DNA from: Paenibacillus terricola
GTDB taxonomy: Bacteria > Bacillota > Bacilli > Paenibacillales > Paenibacillaceae
Assembly: GCF_014779765.1 (NCBI RefSeq)
Contig: NZ_JACXZA010000008.1
Span: 62,001 to 126,000 of the forward strand
Reading direction: 5' to 3'
Length of the DNA: 64,000 nt
The notes beneath the pieces were generated by a model. It made no database searches. It was not told the origin of the DNA and saw nothing but the letters and a program-made list of their open reading frames with translations. Of the stretch, positions 33,519 through 43,405 are shown in pieces. Position 1 is the first letter of the stretch. The number at the start of each line of letters is the position of its first letter. The position numbers and the translations under genes are program-made.

Positions 33519-35465
33519 TTGGATCCTTCTACGCGTCTTAAAGTGAGAGGCGATACATTTTTTCTCCCCAGCTCGGACGGAAGTGTTTATTTCCGCAATA
33601 ATATCGGTTCATTTCGGATGGAAGGCAGCTCGATTGATCAATGGATTGAGAAATTAATACCTGTATTTAATGGCGAGCATACGATGCATGATTTAACGGA
33701 TGGATTGCCGGAACAGTATCGTACTTATATTTATGAGATTGCAAAAGTATTGCAGGCGAACGGTTATGTCCAAGATGTCAGTCAAGATCGTCCGCATCAG
33801 CTGCAAGAAAGCATTGTTAAGCAATTTGATGCTCAAATTGAATTTTTGGACAGCTTCAACGGGTCAGGTGCATACCGTTTTCAATTGTATCGTCAGTCCA
33901 GCGTGCTTGTTGTTGGAACTGGCACTTTTTTGGTTTCGCTTGTCAAATCATTATTAGAATCTGGCTTGCCGCAATTCCACTTGCTAAGCTTGGACGCGGA
34001 AACGGACAATCGAATACGGATTCATGAGTTGGAACAACATTATCGCGCGTTTGATTCAGAGGTCACGGTGGACGAGATCAGCATATCGGATAATGCGGGA
34101 GTCGACTGGTCTTCGATTGTAGAGCCTTATACGGCTATATTATTCGTCTCGAATCAAGACAGAGAACCGGAGTTAAGATTGCTTAATGAAATTTGCCGAG
34201 CGAATAACAAGTTTCTGCTGCCGGCTATTATTTATGAACAAACGGGTTTAGCGGTTCCGCTCTCCTATGCGAATTCGGAGGACGACTGGGAATCAGCATG
34301 GCGCAGAGTCCATCATTCCGCTATTTATAAGGATACCGATATCCATACTGCTTCGCCTATAGCGGAATCGCTGCTCGCTAACGTCATTGTCTTCGAATGG
34401 TTGAAGACGGCAGCAGAAGTAATAAAACCAGACAAAAACAATAAGCTGTTTCTGCTTAATTTGGAGACGCTGGAAGGGAATTGGCATTCGTTTCTTCCTC
34501 ATCCATTGGTTCATGGTCAACCATTTATCGAGAAGATCGAAGAGGCCCGGCTGCAAGCAGGAACGGATTCGGAGAAACGAGCTGCAAGCGAGCTGTTGTC
34601 TTTCTTCAATCAGCTAACATCAACGGATACAGGCATCTTCCATATTTGGGATGAAGGGGAGCTGCGACAGCTTCCGCTTTCGCAGTGCCTCGTTCAGCCT
34701 GTTGATCCGTTGTCAGTTGGCCCTGCGATTCTTCTTCCTGAGATTATTTGCAATGGTTATAAGCATGAAGAAGCGCGAAGGGAAGCGGGTCTTCGTGGAA
34801 TTGAAGCGTATGTGTCACGTATGGCGAGCCTGCCGCTCAATCAGGCGCGTGAAGAAAGCGGAAAATCGGACGTTCCAAGGTTCGATGAGATTGCCAGCGT
34901 AGGTGCCGGTGAGACGCTCGAGGAGGGCGTTTGCCGCGCCTTGCACAAGTATTTAATGAATGCGCGGATAAAGCTGTATGAAGCTCACACACCGTCTGTC
35001 ACGCCGGTGAATCTGAGTCATGTAGAGGATGAACGCTGCCGTGCTTATATAAATGCGATAACTACGCTGCAAGGAGCGCCGACGTTCGGACTAGGCGAGG
35101 GCGTATTAGGTTTTCCTACAGTGTGGCTGCAAACAAATGGCAGGTGGTATGACGCCGCTGATCTCAATATAACTCGGGCGCTTCGGAGCGTATTAATGAT
35201 GGCCTTGCATGATGTTCAGAACAAGGCTGGTCAAATTGCGGATAATGCGCACCATGTTTCAGTGCGTGTAAGAGAGTCCGCAGCGGAGGCTATTCCGATA
35301 CCCGCTTGCGATCCATTCGAACATCGTGAGGTTGTGCAGTTGGCCATGCAGCAATTGAATGGCATTCACAAGCGTTTGCTCGTATTTGACCTAACCGTTG
35401 AACCTTTCTTGAAAGAAACGTTGGGCGTATACGGCATCTCGCTTCGGGAGGAGGCCCAAGAATGA
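33519..35465 (+). CDS. Thiazole peptide maturation F protein (ocin-ThiF-like leader-binding protein)
   Basis: 648 aa of the ocin-ThiF-like family of heterocycloanthracin clusters. It binds the leader peptide and hands it to the YcaO enzyme. Residues 1-100 look like a RiPP recognition element (KVRGDTFFLPSSDGSVYFRNNIGSF with a winged-helix region after). Residues about 125-260 are an E1-like Rossmann domain (SSVLVVGTGTFLVSLVKSLLESG). TTG start behind a perfect AAGGAGG. It overlaps the next gene by four bases. Confidence 0.88.
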   Translation: MDPSTRLKVRGDTFFLPSSDGSVYFRNNIGSFRMEGSSIDQWIEKLIPVFNGEHTMHDLTDGLPEQYRTYIYEIAKVLQANGYVQDVSQDRPHQLQESIVKQFDAQIEFLDSFNGSGAYRFQLYRQSSVLVVGTGTFLVSLVKSLLESGLPQFHLLSLDAETDNRIRIHELEQHYRAFDSEVTVDEISISDNAGVDWSSIVEPYTAILFVSNQDREPELRLLNEICRANNKFLLPAIIYEQTGLAVPLSYANSEDDWESAWRRVHHSAIYKDTDIHTASPIAESLLANVIVFEWLKTAAEVIKPDKNNKLFLLNLETLEGNWHSFLPHPLVHGQPFIEKIEEARLQAGTDSEKRAASELLSFFNQLTSTDTGIFHIWDEGELRQLPLSQCLVQPVDPLSVGPAILLPEIICNGYKHEEARREAGLRGIEAYVSRMASLPLNQAREESGKSDVPRFDEIASVGAGETLEEGVCRALHKYLMNARIKLYEAHTPSVTPVNLSHVEDERCRAYINAITTLQGAPTFGLGEGVLGFPTVWLQTNGRWYDAADLNITRALRSVLMMALHDVQNKAGQIADNAHHVSVRVRESAAEAIPIPACDPFEHREVVQLAMQQLNGIHKRLLVFDLTVEPFLKETLGVYGISLREEAQE

Positions 35466-37402
35466 GCGCCATTGTTGCGGTTGTTGGCGCAGGCCAGCTT
35501 GCGGACTACGTAAGCGATCTATTGTCTGCAAGTTGTCAGATTGCAAGGGTTAACGACATGGCTTCCGAGGTTCCGGAAACGGCTGAACTTGCGCTCGTGC
35601 TTAGCGATGGCAACGATTCCGCCTCTCATCTTCTGGCAGAGGAAATATTCAAGCAATCCGGTATTCCATGGCTGCGTGGGTTTGTAGCTTATGGTGAAGG
35701 CGTCATTGGTCCGCTTGTCGTTCCTGGGAAAGCAGGCTGTTCACAATGCGCTGATTTGCGGCGTTTAATGGCCGGAAACGATCGGAAGGAAATGTGGGAG
35801 CTGCAGAATTTGTTCATACATGGAGAAATTCATCCAGATATTTGGTCTTCGCGCAGCGGACTATTGCATATGGCTTATCATATCGCAGCAGAAGTCCACC
35901 GCTTTCTTACCCATCATACGACTCATCTTGAGCATCATATTAAGCTCGTGCATTTGCAGACGCTCAATAGCTCGTCTCATTGGTTTCTGCCAGATCCGCT
36001 GTGTGCCGTCTGCGGGGAATTACCGGATGACACAGCGACAGCTTCGCGAATAAAGCTGCAGTCCAGTCCCAAAATCAGTGAAAACAGTTACCGCACTCGT
36101 TCAATGGATGAGTTGAAGGAAGTGCTATCCAACCATTATCTGGACAATCGCAGCGGCTTGTTGAATGGCAAAATGATCGACCTGATCTCGCCATTTGCCG
36201 ATGCAAGCATCATTCTACCGATGTTCTCGGGGGATGAAGGCTGCGCAGGGCGTACACATTCTTTCTCGCACAGTGAAATGACGGCGATATTGGAAGGTTT
36301 GGAACGCTATTGCGGCATATCGCCGCGAGGAAAGAAAACAGTGGTTCATGACAGTTTCAACAATTTAATAGAGATCGCGCTGAACCCTACTCGAGTAGGC
36401 GTACATGATAAGGCGCAGTATGAGCGGCCTGATTTTCCGTTCCAATCCTTTGATCCAGACAGGCAAATCGACTGGGTGTGGGGATATTCGTTTTTGCAGG
36501 AGAAGCCTATTCTTGTACCAGAGCTGCTTGCTTATTACAGCGCCGGATGCGGTCACGGCTTTGTATATGAAACCTCTAACGGCTGCGCATTAGGAGGAAG
36601 CTTGGAGGAAGCTATATTTTACGGCATATTGGAGGTTGTAGAAAGGGACTCTTTTCTAATGACATGGTATGCGCAGCTGCCGCTCGTTCCTCTGGATCCC
36701 TATTCCTCAGGCGATCTCGAAATGAACTTAATGTTAGAGCGACTGCGCGATGTCTTCGGTTATGATATCCATTTGTTCGATTCGACGATGGAGCACGGCA
36801 TTCCAAGTGTCTGGGTGTTTGCGAAGAACAGAACAGATCAAGGCGTAAATATGATATGTGCAGCGGGGGCGCATCCTGATCCTGTGAGGGCGGCAAAAGG
36901 TGCGATACATGAGATTGCTGGCATGCTGCTTGCATTTAACGAGAAGTTAGAGGCGAACCGTGAGCAATATGAACAAATGCTTCATGATCCTTATCTCGTT
37001 CGGCAGATGGAAGACCACTCCATGTTGTATAGCTTGAAGGAAGCAGAAGAACGTCTGCATTTCCTGCTCAATAATGACCGTCCAATTCGCTCGTTTAAAG
37101 AAGCTTTTAAACCAAGGGTTCGGCATGCAGATTTAACGGACGAATTAATCCATATTCTCCAAACCTTCAGAGACCTTGATCTAGAGGTCATTGTTGTGAA
37201 TCAATCGACGCCAGAGACGCTGAGAAATGGGCTTCATTGCGTGAAGGTGCTCATTCCAGGCATGCTCCCCATGACATTCGGTCAACATCTTGTCCGCTTG
37301 ACTGGCCTAGAGCGGGTGCTGCGAATACCAGCAGAGCTGGGCTATGTGAAAGAGCCGCTTAAGCAAGAACAACTTAATCGTGATCCGCATCCGTTTCCGT
37401 AA
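35462..37402 (+). CDS. YcaO cyclodehydratase with N-terminal E1-like domain (TOMM C/D fusion)
   Basis: 646 aa. It uses ATP to cyclise Cys residues of the precursor to thiazolines. The N-terminal part (about 1-200) is the cyclodehydratase partner domain with two zinc CxxC pairs (CSQC near 98 and CAVC near 182). The YcaO domain follows, with ATP-binding segments SEMTAILEGLERY (about 270) and GGSLEEAIFYGILEVVERDSF (about 380). The C-terminus ends DPHPFP, the proline-rich tail typical of azoline-forming YcaO enzymes. ATGA overlap with the F-protein gene. Confidence 0.92.
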   Translation: MSAIVAVVGAGQLADYVSDLLSASCQIARVNDMASEVPETAELALVLSDGNDSASHLLAEEIFKQSGIPWLRGFVAYGEGVIGPLVVPGKAGCSQCADLRRLMAGNDRKEMWELQNLFIHGEIHPDIWSSRSGLLHMAYHIAAEVHRFLTHHTTHLEHHIKLVHLQTLNSSSHWFLPDPLCAVCGELPDDTATASRIKLQSSPKISENSYRTRSMDELKEVLSNHYLDNRSGLLNGKMIDLISPFADASIILPMFSGDEGCAGRTHSFSHSEMTAILEGLERYCGISPRGKKTVVHDSFNNLIEIALNPTRVGVHDKAQYERPDFPFQSFDPDRQIDWVWGYSFLQEKPILVPELLAYYSAGCGHGFVYETSNGCALGGSLEEAIFYGILEVVERDSFLMTWYAQLPLVPLDPYSSGDLEMNLMLERLRDVFGYDIHLFDSTMEHGIPSVWVFAKNRTDQGVNMICAAGAHPDPVRAAKGAIHEIAGMLLAFNEKLEANREQYEQMLHDPYLVRQMEDHSMLYSLKEAEERLHFLLNNDRPIRSFKEAFKPRVRHADLTDELIHILQTFRDLDLEVIVVNQSTPETLRNGLHCVKVLIPGMLPMTFGQHLVRLTGLERVLRIPAELGYVKEPLKQEQLNRDPHPFP

Positions 37403-37462
37403 GCAGCTTCTTATCGTATAAGTTGGTTGGTTTCCTTGCGCTGGGACTTAGGAGGCGGAGAA

Positions 37463-39040
37463 ATGAGTCTGAAGGCATTTTTACACCAACTGCAATACGA
37501 GCCTGACCAAACGAAACCAAAGGACGTAGAGGTTGATTGGGAGAACGCGCCTTTGCCGTATAAGCTATATCGTCATTTGCCTGTATTTCCTCTTGCTTCC
37601 GATGTTCCGTTGCAGTTAACAGGGAAGCGGGGGCGAGAGATGCCGTCGCTTCGGGATATCGGGTACTTTCTTTGGTATACCTTCGGTCTAGCAAGGCTTA
37701 GTCATGGTGTTACGGAGCAATATACGGGGGAGGAATGGGAAAACTCCTTGCAGCTTATCAGACGGTATGTTCCTTCGGGCGGAGGGCTATATCCGAGCGA
37801 AATTTATATGTACTTGAAGCTCGAGGAGCTGCCTTACGGGATTTATCATTATGATGTGGCTCATCATCGTTTGATTTTATTGCGTGAAGGACTATTTGAT
37901 TCCTATGTGGGCGAGGCGCTAGGCAATCGCTGCGACGTAACGAGAAGCTTCGCGACTGCTTTTGTATCGACCTTTTTCTGGAAAAACTTTTATAAATACA
38001 ATAATTTCTCCTATCGTCTGCAAGGACTGGACGCGGGATTGTTGATTGGCCAGCTGCTTGAGGTGGCGAAGCGCTTTGATTGGGAAGCGGGCGTGTACTT
38101 TCAGTTTCTTGATCGTGCTATTAACCATTTGATCGGATTACCCGAGGCGGAGGAAAGTGTGTATGCTGTCATTCCGCTTACGGTAGATTCAAGCATGGAA
38201 TGGTTCCGCGATGGCAGCAGCAATACCGCTCCGCTGTCGTCAACGGAATTATGCAAGGAGCTTCCAACCGTGAAGCATGAACACTATATGCGTTCAAGTA
38301 AAGCTGTGGACTATCCGATGCTAACCAAGCTGAACGAAGCGTCCATCATGGATTCCGCCCTTTCATTTAAGCAGCTAGGAAGCGAGCACAAGGCAGTCGA
38401 TCAAAGCGATGATCACGTATTGCCTCAAGTAAATAGACTGGCATATGATCTGGCAGAGGTGTGCAGGAAGCGCTATTCACCGGAAAATGAATATGTATTG
38501 GGAGCAGTGAGCCAGACGGATTTGGCGGCGCTGTTGCAAGAGGTTACGAGATCTTATCACTATCGAAATGATCTGGATGGCTCGTACCGGCATCCAATGT
38601 CTCGCGTACGATTATATGTCTGTTGTTATGGCGTCGAAGGAATTTCTGATGGTGCCTATCATTATGATGAGGTATCGCATGCATTGCAGCTTGTTAAGAG
38701 CGGTGATCAGAGGCAATGGCTTCAGTATGGGATGTCCTTGGATAATGTGAACTTATTCCAGGTGCCACTCTGTTTCCATGTGGCAGGTGATCTGGGACAT
38801 CTTCATGCCGAGCTTGGTTATCGTGGTTATCGGATTCAACAAATGGAAGCGGGAATGTTGGTTCAGCGCTTGCTGCTTGCTGCCGGTGCATCCGGAATGG
38901 AAGGACGTCCGCTGTTAGGGTTTGACGTTCATGCCATGAATGAGTTGTATGGATTGACTCCCTTTGGACAAACGAGCTTGATCCAAATCCCGATCGGCCC
39001 ATGTCGGAGTCGTCCAAGGCTTGAGGGCAGTTTATCATAA
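37463..39040 (+). CDS. Double SagB-type nitroreductase dehydrogenase
   Basis: 525 aa with two SagB-like nitroreductase domains. The first (about 50-250) has RRYVPSGGGLYPSEIY and YHYDVAHHRLILL. The second (about 315-515) has RMRLYV-type sequence with GAYHYDEVSHALQLV and AGMLVQRLLLAAGA. It should bind FMN and oxidise thiazolines to thiazoles in the matured peptide. I place the start at 37463, behind TAGGAGGCGGAG; the frame to 37427 has no site. Last gene of the locus, before a strong terminator. Confidence 0.88.
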   Translation: MSLKAFLHQLQYEPDQTKPKDVEVDWENAPLPYKLYRHLPVFPLASDVPLQLTGKRGREMPSLRDIGYFLWYTFGLARLSHGVTEQYTGEEWENSLQLIRRYVPSGGGLYPSEIYMYLKLEELPYGIYHYDVAHHRLILLREGLFDSYVGEALGNRCDVTRSFATAFVSTFFWKNFYKYNNFSYRLQGLDAGLLIGQLLEVAKRFDWEAGVYFQFLDRAINHLIGLPEAEESVYAVIPLTVDSSMEWFRDGSSNTAPLSSTELCKELPTVKHEHYMRSSKAVDYPMLTKLNEASIMDSALSFKQLGSEHKAVDQSDDHVLPQVNRLAYDLAEVCRKRYSPENEYVLGAVSQTDLAALLQEVTRSYHYRNDLDGSYRHPMSRVRLYVCCYGVEGISDGAYHYDEVSHALQLVKSGDQRQWLQYGMSLDNVNLFQVPLCFHVAGDLGHLHAELGYRGYRIQQMEAGMLVQRLLLAAGASGMEGRPLLGFDVHAMNELYGLTPFGQTSLIQIPIGPCRSRPRLEGSLS

Positions 39041-39047
39041 TAAAATA

Positions 39048-39086
39048 AAAGGCAGATTGAATGATACTACCATTCAATCTGCCTTT
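39048..39086. terminator. Bidirectional terminator between convergent genes
   Basis: A 16-bp perfect stem (39048-39063 with 39071-39086) flanked by A and T runs on either side. Confidence 0.9.
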
Positions 39087-39093
39087 GCTCATT

Positions 39094-39579
39094 CTAACCA
39101 CTATAAGGCTGGTAAGCGGGTGCCTTCTTATGCTTTTCACCTTTGTGTTCCTCTGCGACCGGGTGGTAGTGATGATGAAAGTGATGATGCATATGCACGA
39201 TAGGATGATACCAAGCATGATGATAATCTAATTCTGAGAGCTCATATCCATCGTGATGATGATCGTAATGATGATCGTGATCGAAGTGCATGTGCTCATC
39301 CCACATTTCATGCATCGCCGGGTCGTAATGATCGTCCATCATCGGATGGTAGGGATGCATGTGGTGGAAGTCGTCGTGCGTGTAAGGGACGTGTTGCATA
39401 TGACTATAATCATATGCGGGGTAAGCAGGCTGCTCATGAATAGCTTGATGGCCCCAATTCCCTTGATTCGGGCTTGCTTGCATTTGAGGTGCCCAATTGG
39501 CCTGACTCGGGCTTGCTTGCATTTGTTGCTGATACTCAGGCATTACAGCCGATTGTATATAAGGTTGATTGTGTATCAT
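39094..39579 (-). CDS. His/Tyr/Met-rich protein, probable spore coat component
   Basis: 161 aa of strongly biased composition. An N-terminal Gln-rich part has a duplicated unit (QMQASPSQANW and QMQASPNQGNW), the middle is rich in HHMHPYHPMMDDH, and a C-terminal stretch HMHHHFHHHYHP suggests metal binding. No signal peptide. Such His-rich soluble proteins in spore formers are usually coat-associated; I do not recognise a named family. The start at 39579 has AAGGAGG. A CATATTGTA element 27 bp upstream (39606-39614 on the plus strand) fits a sigma-K -10 box. Confidence 0.7.
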   Translation of the reverse strand: MIHNQPYIQSAVMPEYQQQMQASPSQANWAPQMQASPNQGNWGHQAIHEQPAYPAYDYSHMQHVPYTHDDFHHMHPYHPMMDDHYDPAMHEMWDEHMHFDHDHHYDHHHDGYELSELDYHHAWYHPIVHMHHHFHHHYHPVAEEHKGEKHKKAPAYQPYSG

Positions 39580-39605
39580 GGTGTGCCTCCTTAATATTAT
39601 ACCCC

Positions 39606-39614
39606 TACAATATG
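39606..39614 (-). promoter_or_regulatory. Sigma-K-like -10 element of the His-rich gene
   Basis: CATATTGTA on the minus strand matches CATANNNTA. Seventeen bases upstream the dinucleotide is GC rather than AC, so only the -10 supports it. Confidence 0.35.
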
Positions 39615-39843
39615 CCTTGAACGAAGAAAGGGCACTTATCCCTGTAAAATAGGCTAAAGGTAACCGAGGGCAATAAGCAGAGAAGGCTGTTGTTGATGAT
39701 TTGGTCATATACGAATGAAGGCGTTAATGATTAATGTCGAATGGCCGAGAGCTCGATGAGCTGCTCGGCTATTGATCATGTAATCCATTATCCGGCTAGG
39801 GCATTCCAAGACAATCGGCTCCGAGCCTTTGCCTAGAAAATCC

Positions 39844-41922
39844 CTATTCTTGAAAGAGATCCGGCAAGATGTCGTAAATGTACTGGTTCACCCAATTCCA
39901 TGCATGCGTGCCGCCATCGGCTGCGATAAAGTAGAAATTCCCTTTCTTCGTATCCGATGAATATACAAAGACATCGGTTAACTGCTTCATCGCGTCGATC
40001 TGAGGCTTCAAATTCGGATATGCGATGTCCTGCGTGCCCGTTGCGCTGAAAATGTAGTAATCCTGCGGTTTATACCCGGACGCTCTTGCAACGTTGGCCA
40101 GGTATTCCGCCGTTTCCTTCGGCTGGAGGCCGCCGCCTCTTTGCTCGAGCACCCAGCTGTCGCCGCTTAACGGCAAGTAGTACTTGAAATAGTCCAGAGC
40201 ATGGATAAAGGTATACCAAGTCGTTACCGAACCCATGGAGAACCCGCCGAATGCCCGATGCGCTCGGGATGCTTTCATATCGTCCAAGCTTCCGGATTTG
40301 GCATAGGTATTGTATTTGGTTTCCACAAGCGGAACAACCGTATTGATCAGCTCTTCATGGAAGAAAGCGACATCATTTTTGCCGCCGTAGAACGTAGGCG
40401 TCACTACGATAAGCGGTTCGATGTCTCCATTCGCGATCATGTTGTCGAGTATCTTCTTCAGTTCTTTGTTCTGGCCAGGTCCGCCGAAGAGGAGATTCTC
40501 ATTCTCGCCCCCGCCATGCATCAAATAGAGGACATTGTACTTCTTATTTGGGTTGGAAGCGTCATACCCGTATGGAAGATAAACATTTAGTTTCTTGTCG
40601 TCCATGCCGCCGGTTAAGTTAGCCGCTTTATACGATAAACTTTCAATCGTCCCTGATTTGCCGGATTCCATGCGATATTCATTCGGTACCGGCTTGAAAT
40701 ATTTCTCATTAGCCGCTTCGTCCGTCATTTCCAGCTTGCTGACCGCATCCTTGATGGCGGCATATTGATGATCGATTTGCTCCTGGGTGACTTTTTGGTC
40801 TTTGAGAACATTTTCGGCGAAAGCTGCGGCAATCGCATCCGTGACGACGTTTGCATTCTTGTAAAGCTTGAGATCAAGCTTCAGCGTGCTTTTGATCAGA
40901 TTGACGAGATCGTAGGGATTCAGCCCGCTGACATCGCCTTTTGCCTTGCCCGTAAGCAAGACTTCGCCGAACTTCGTCGTATCGTTCCAAGCGCTGCCGG
41001 TCGAATCAAATACGTTAATGGTGCCGACGCGTTCCGTTCCTATTGCATCGTTCACCTGCAATTCGATGCCAAGCACCTTTCCGTTATCAGGCTTCGTATT
41101 CAATGCGATTCTTGCTTCAATGATATAACCGTCTTTCGTTCTTCTTGCAGAAGTGTAGAAACGGTCGGCATTTCCGTTGTCTACGGATAGCACATTCTCA
41201 TAATTCACGCGAAAATGCAAATCGTCTACGCCGTATTCCTGTGTTTTGTTATTGTTCTCATCGAGAAATAACTCTATGGAATCTTGCATGTACGGCGTTC
41301 CGGATTGCACGGATAAGTGAGGATCTTTAACCTCTGCAAGAATGTAAAGCGCGCGGTCATCCCATAGCGTCTTGAACGTTGCCGATGTTTCGATATTGCT
41401 TGTTGGATATTTAGGTGAAACCGCTTGCGCTTTGTTCCATACAGGATCCGTATTGCCGTCTATGACGGGCGATCCGAAATAAGCAACCATTCTTCCGTTG
41501 GAATCGAATCCGTTCTTGTCGACAGGTACTTGTACTTGTTCTGTTGATGGGTTCACAGGAGCCTCCTTGACAATGACTTTTACGGAGAGAATATCCGTTG
41601 TATTGTTAACCGTTATTTTACAAGTGATAGTGGCAGAGCCCGCTGAAGCCGCTTTAACGAGTCCGTCCTGATCCACCGCTGCCACTGATTTTTTGTCGCT
41701 GTTCCAAGTATTACTTGCGCCGGAAGGCTTGTTGACGATCTCCAACGCAAAGGATTCGCCGGCCGACATGACGAGGGCTCCGTTATGTTTAAATGCAGGT
41801 TTGTCTTTTGCAGCAGCAGCGGAGACGTCAGGCCATAGACCGAGAAAACTTACAGATAACAAAGAAACAATTGCTACAAGCATCATAATGGGTTGCAGTA
41901 AAGGCTTTGTTCTCGTCTTCAA
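39844..41922 (-). CDS. Secreted multidomain carbohydrate esterase (BIG2-CBM9-CE1-like)
   Basis: 692 aa. A signal peptide (1-35) precedes a BIG2-type Ig domain (about 40-118), a CBM9-like sugar-binding domain (about 150-325, PVIDGNTDPVWNKA), a helical linker (about 330-395) and an alpha/beta-hydrolase of the CE1/esterase-D type. The nucleophile Ser is in GGFSMGS (about residue 561) and the catalytic His in GGTHAWNW. It should remove feruloyl or acetyl groups from xylan, complementing the GH10 xylanase. TTG start behind GAGGAGGAG. A candidate LacI-family operator about 100 bp upstream is shared with the MFS gene. Confidence 0.85.
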   Translation of the reverse strand: MKTRTKPLLQPIMMLVAIVSLLSVSFLGLWPDVSAAAAKDKPAFKHNGALVMSAGESFALEIVNKPSGASNTWNSDKKSVAAVDQDGLVKAASAGSATITCKITVNNTTDILSVKVIVKEAPVNPSTEQVQVPVDKNGFDSNGRMVAYFGSPVIDGNTDPVWNKAQAVSPKYPTSNIETSATFKTLWDDRALYILAEVKDPHLSVQSGTPYMQDSIELFLDENNNKTQEYGVDDLHFRVNYENVLSVDNGNADRFYTSARRTKDGYIIEARIALNTKPDNGKVLGIELQVNDAIGTERVGTINVFDSTGSAWNDTTKFGEVLLTGKAKGDVSGLNPYDLVNLIKSTLKLDLKLYKNANVVTDAIAAAFAENVLKDQKVTQEQIDHQYAAIKDAVSKLEMTDEAANEKYFKPVPNEYRMESGKSGTIESLSYKAANLTGGMDDKKLNVYLPYGYDASNPNKKYNVLYLMHGGGENENLLFGGPGQNKELKKILDNMIANGDIEPLIVVTPTFYGGKNDVAFFHEELINTVVPLVETKYNTYAKSGSLDDMKASRAHRAFGGFSMGSVTTWYTFIHALDYFKYYLPLSGDSWVLEQRGGGLQPKETAEYLANVARASGYKPQDYYIFSATGTQDIAYPNLKPQIDAMKQLTDVFVYSSDTKKGNFYFIAADGGTHAWNWVNQYIYDILPDLFQE

Positions 41923-42022
41923 AATAATCTCCTCCTCTTTCTATTCGGAGGACCCGTGTCCTCAGCTCGGGTAGCTCTAGCTGCCTTTCGGATTCCTGCA
42001 TCTATCACATCCCTTCATAATA

Positions 42023-42044
42023 GTTGCAATTTCGTTTTAGCAAA
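42023..42044. promoter_or_regulatory. Candidate LacI-family operator upstream of the esterase
   Basis: GTTGCAATTTCGTTTTAGCAAA shares the half CGTTTTAGCAA with the palindrome at 43406-43427 and also has the outer GTTGC. Presumed target of the LacI-type regulator at 43565. Confidence 0.55.
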
Positions 42045-42131
42045 ATAGCCTTACGCGTGAATCGTAACGCCACTTGATTAATCTGTCAATATGAAATTCG
42101 GAGATAGATGCATGTAGGTAGAACGGTTAAT

Positions 42132-43376
42132 CTACACGCCTGCATTGTTCCGCCGTGAGCTTTCCATATAAGCGAACGCCGATAAAGCGACGATCATGAG
42201 GGAGCCGGCAAGCAAGAAGATCCACCGCATCTCGAAGAGGTCAGACAATACCCCCCATCCCGCGGCGCCTGCGCCGATTCCGAAGTCCATCGCGATATAG
42301 AATGTAGCGTTCGCCTTTCCGCGGTTTGCTTTATCCGTGTTCGTGATGGCCTTCGCATTGAGCTGAGGGATGAGGCATCCGCTCGTAAAGCCGAACAAGA
42401 CAGCCCATATGACCAGTTCCCACAATTTGCTCGAGAAACTGATTCCGACAAGCGCAATCCCGAGCGTAAGGAGATTGATGAACATGACGAGGCGGGGACC
42501 CATCCTTGCGATCCAAGGACCGACGATGAAGCGGGAAAGCGCAAGCGCAGTCGCTTGCACGACGAAAACCACGCCGATATGACGGATGCCGTTGCCGATC
42601 GCGAATGACGGGAGGAATACCATGAACGAGCTGGTTGCCAGAGAAACGAACAGGACGATAACCGAAGGCGGGATGGCCCGAGGTTCCAACAGTTTGTACC
42701 AGTGGCTTGCCGCCTCCGGCGAATGCCGCTTCGATAGGGATGGCTCGGCGTTCGCCGCCGACTCCTTGCGCCGCTTGTTCTTCTCGGATTCGATGCGCAC
42801 GCTGATCAGGAGGGCGATCAAGGAGACGGCACCGGTCAAGTAATAAAGTACGGCATAATCGGATACTTCCAATAGGTAAAGCGTAGCAGGCGGCGCAATC
42901 GCCACGGCTAACGTTCCGAACAGTCCGAAATAAGAGATGCCCTCTGTCATTTTGTCTTCCGGCAAGACGTCAGAAACCATTGTGCTAGTCGCTGTCGAAC
43001 TTGCTGAGAAAGATATGCCATGCATAATTCGCAGGAAGATTAGAGCCGGAATGAAGGCAACAAAACCGTACAACACAGTGGAGATCGTATATACGACGAC
43101 ACCCCACAGAAGAATGGGCTTGCGCCCGTATGTGTCGAGCGTTATGCCGATAAGCGGTCTCGTCAGAAGAGCTGCTAGCGTGAAGAAGGTCATGGACAGC
43201 CCGGCAAGCGCGTTGCTGCCTCCCAAGTGAAGGAAGAACAACGGCATTGAAGTAATCTGAACTTGCGTACAGATTCGAAGCAGTGTTGTCGCGATCGTTA
43301 GTTTAATAAATTCGGCCGTCCAAATTCTCTTATCATTTAACGGCTTATTAATTGCAGTTGCGGGGGGCGTCGGCAT
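42132..43376 (-). CDS. MFS transporter
   Basis: 414 aa with twelve predicted transmembrane segments and the MFS loop motif GRKPILLWGV between helices 2 and 3. Family-level features fit drug or sugar efflux permeases of the DHA1 type. AGGAGG lies seven bases before the ATG. It is divergent from the LacI regulator, and the palindromic operator lies about 30 bp upstream of its start, so it should be repressed by that regulator. Its substrate may be a plant-cell-wall sugar or aromatic compound released by the neighbouring esterase; that is inference. Confidence 0.88.
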   Translation of the reverse strand: MPTPPATAINKPLNDKRIWTAEFIKLTIATTLLRICTQVQITSMPLFFLHLGGSNALAGLSMTFFTLAALLTRPLIGITLDTYGRKPILLWGVVVYTISTVLYGFVAFIPALIFLRIMHGISFSASSTATSTMVSDVLPEDKMTEGISYFGLFGTLAVAIAPPATLYLLEVSDYAVLYYLTGAVSLIALLISVRIESEKNKRRKESAANAEPSLSKRHSPEAASHWYKLLEPRAIPPSVIVLFVSLATSSFMVFLPSFAIGNGIRHIGVVFVVQATALALSRFIVGPWIARMGPRLVMFINLLTLGIALVGISFSSKLWELVIWAVLFGFTSGCLIPQLNAKAITNTDKANRGKANATFYIAMDFGIGAGAAGWGVLSDLFEMRWIFLLAGSLMIVALSAFAYMESSRRNNAGV

Positions 43377-43405
43377 GCTTTAACCTCCTGAGAAATAAAC
43401 CATTC

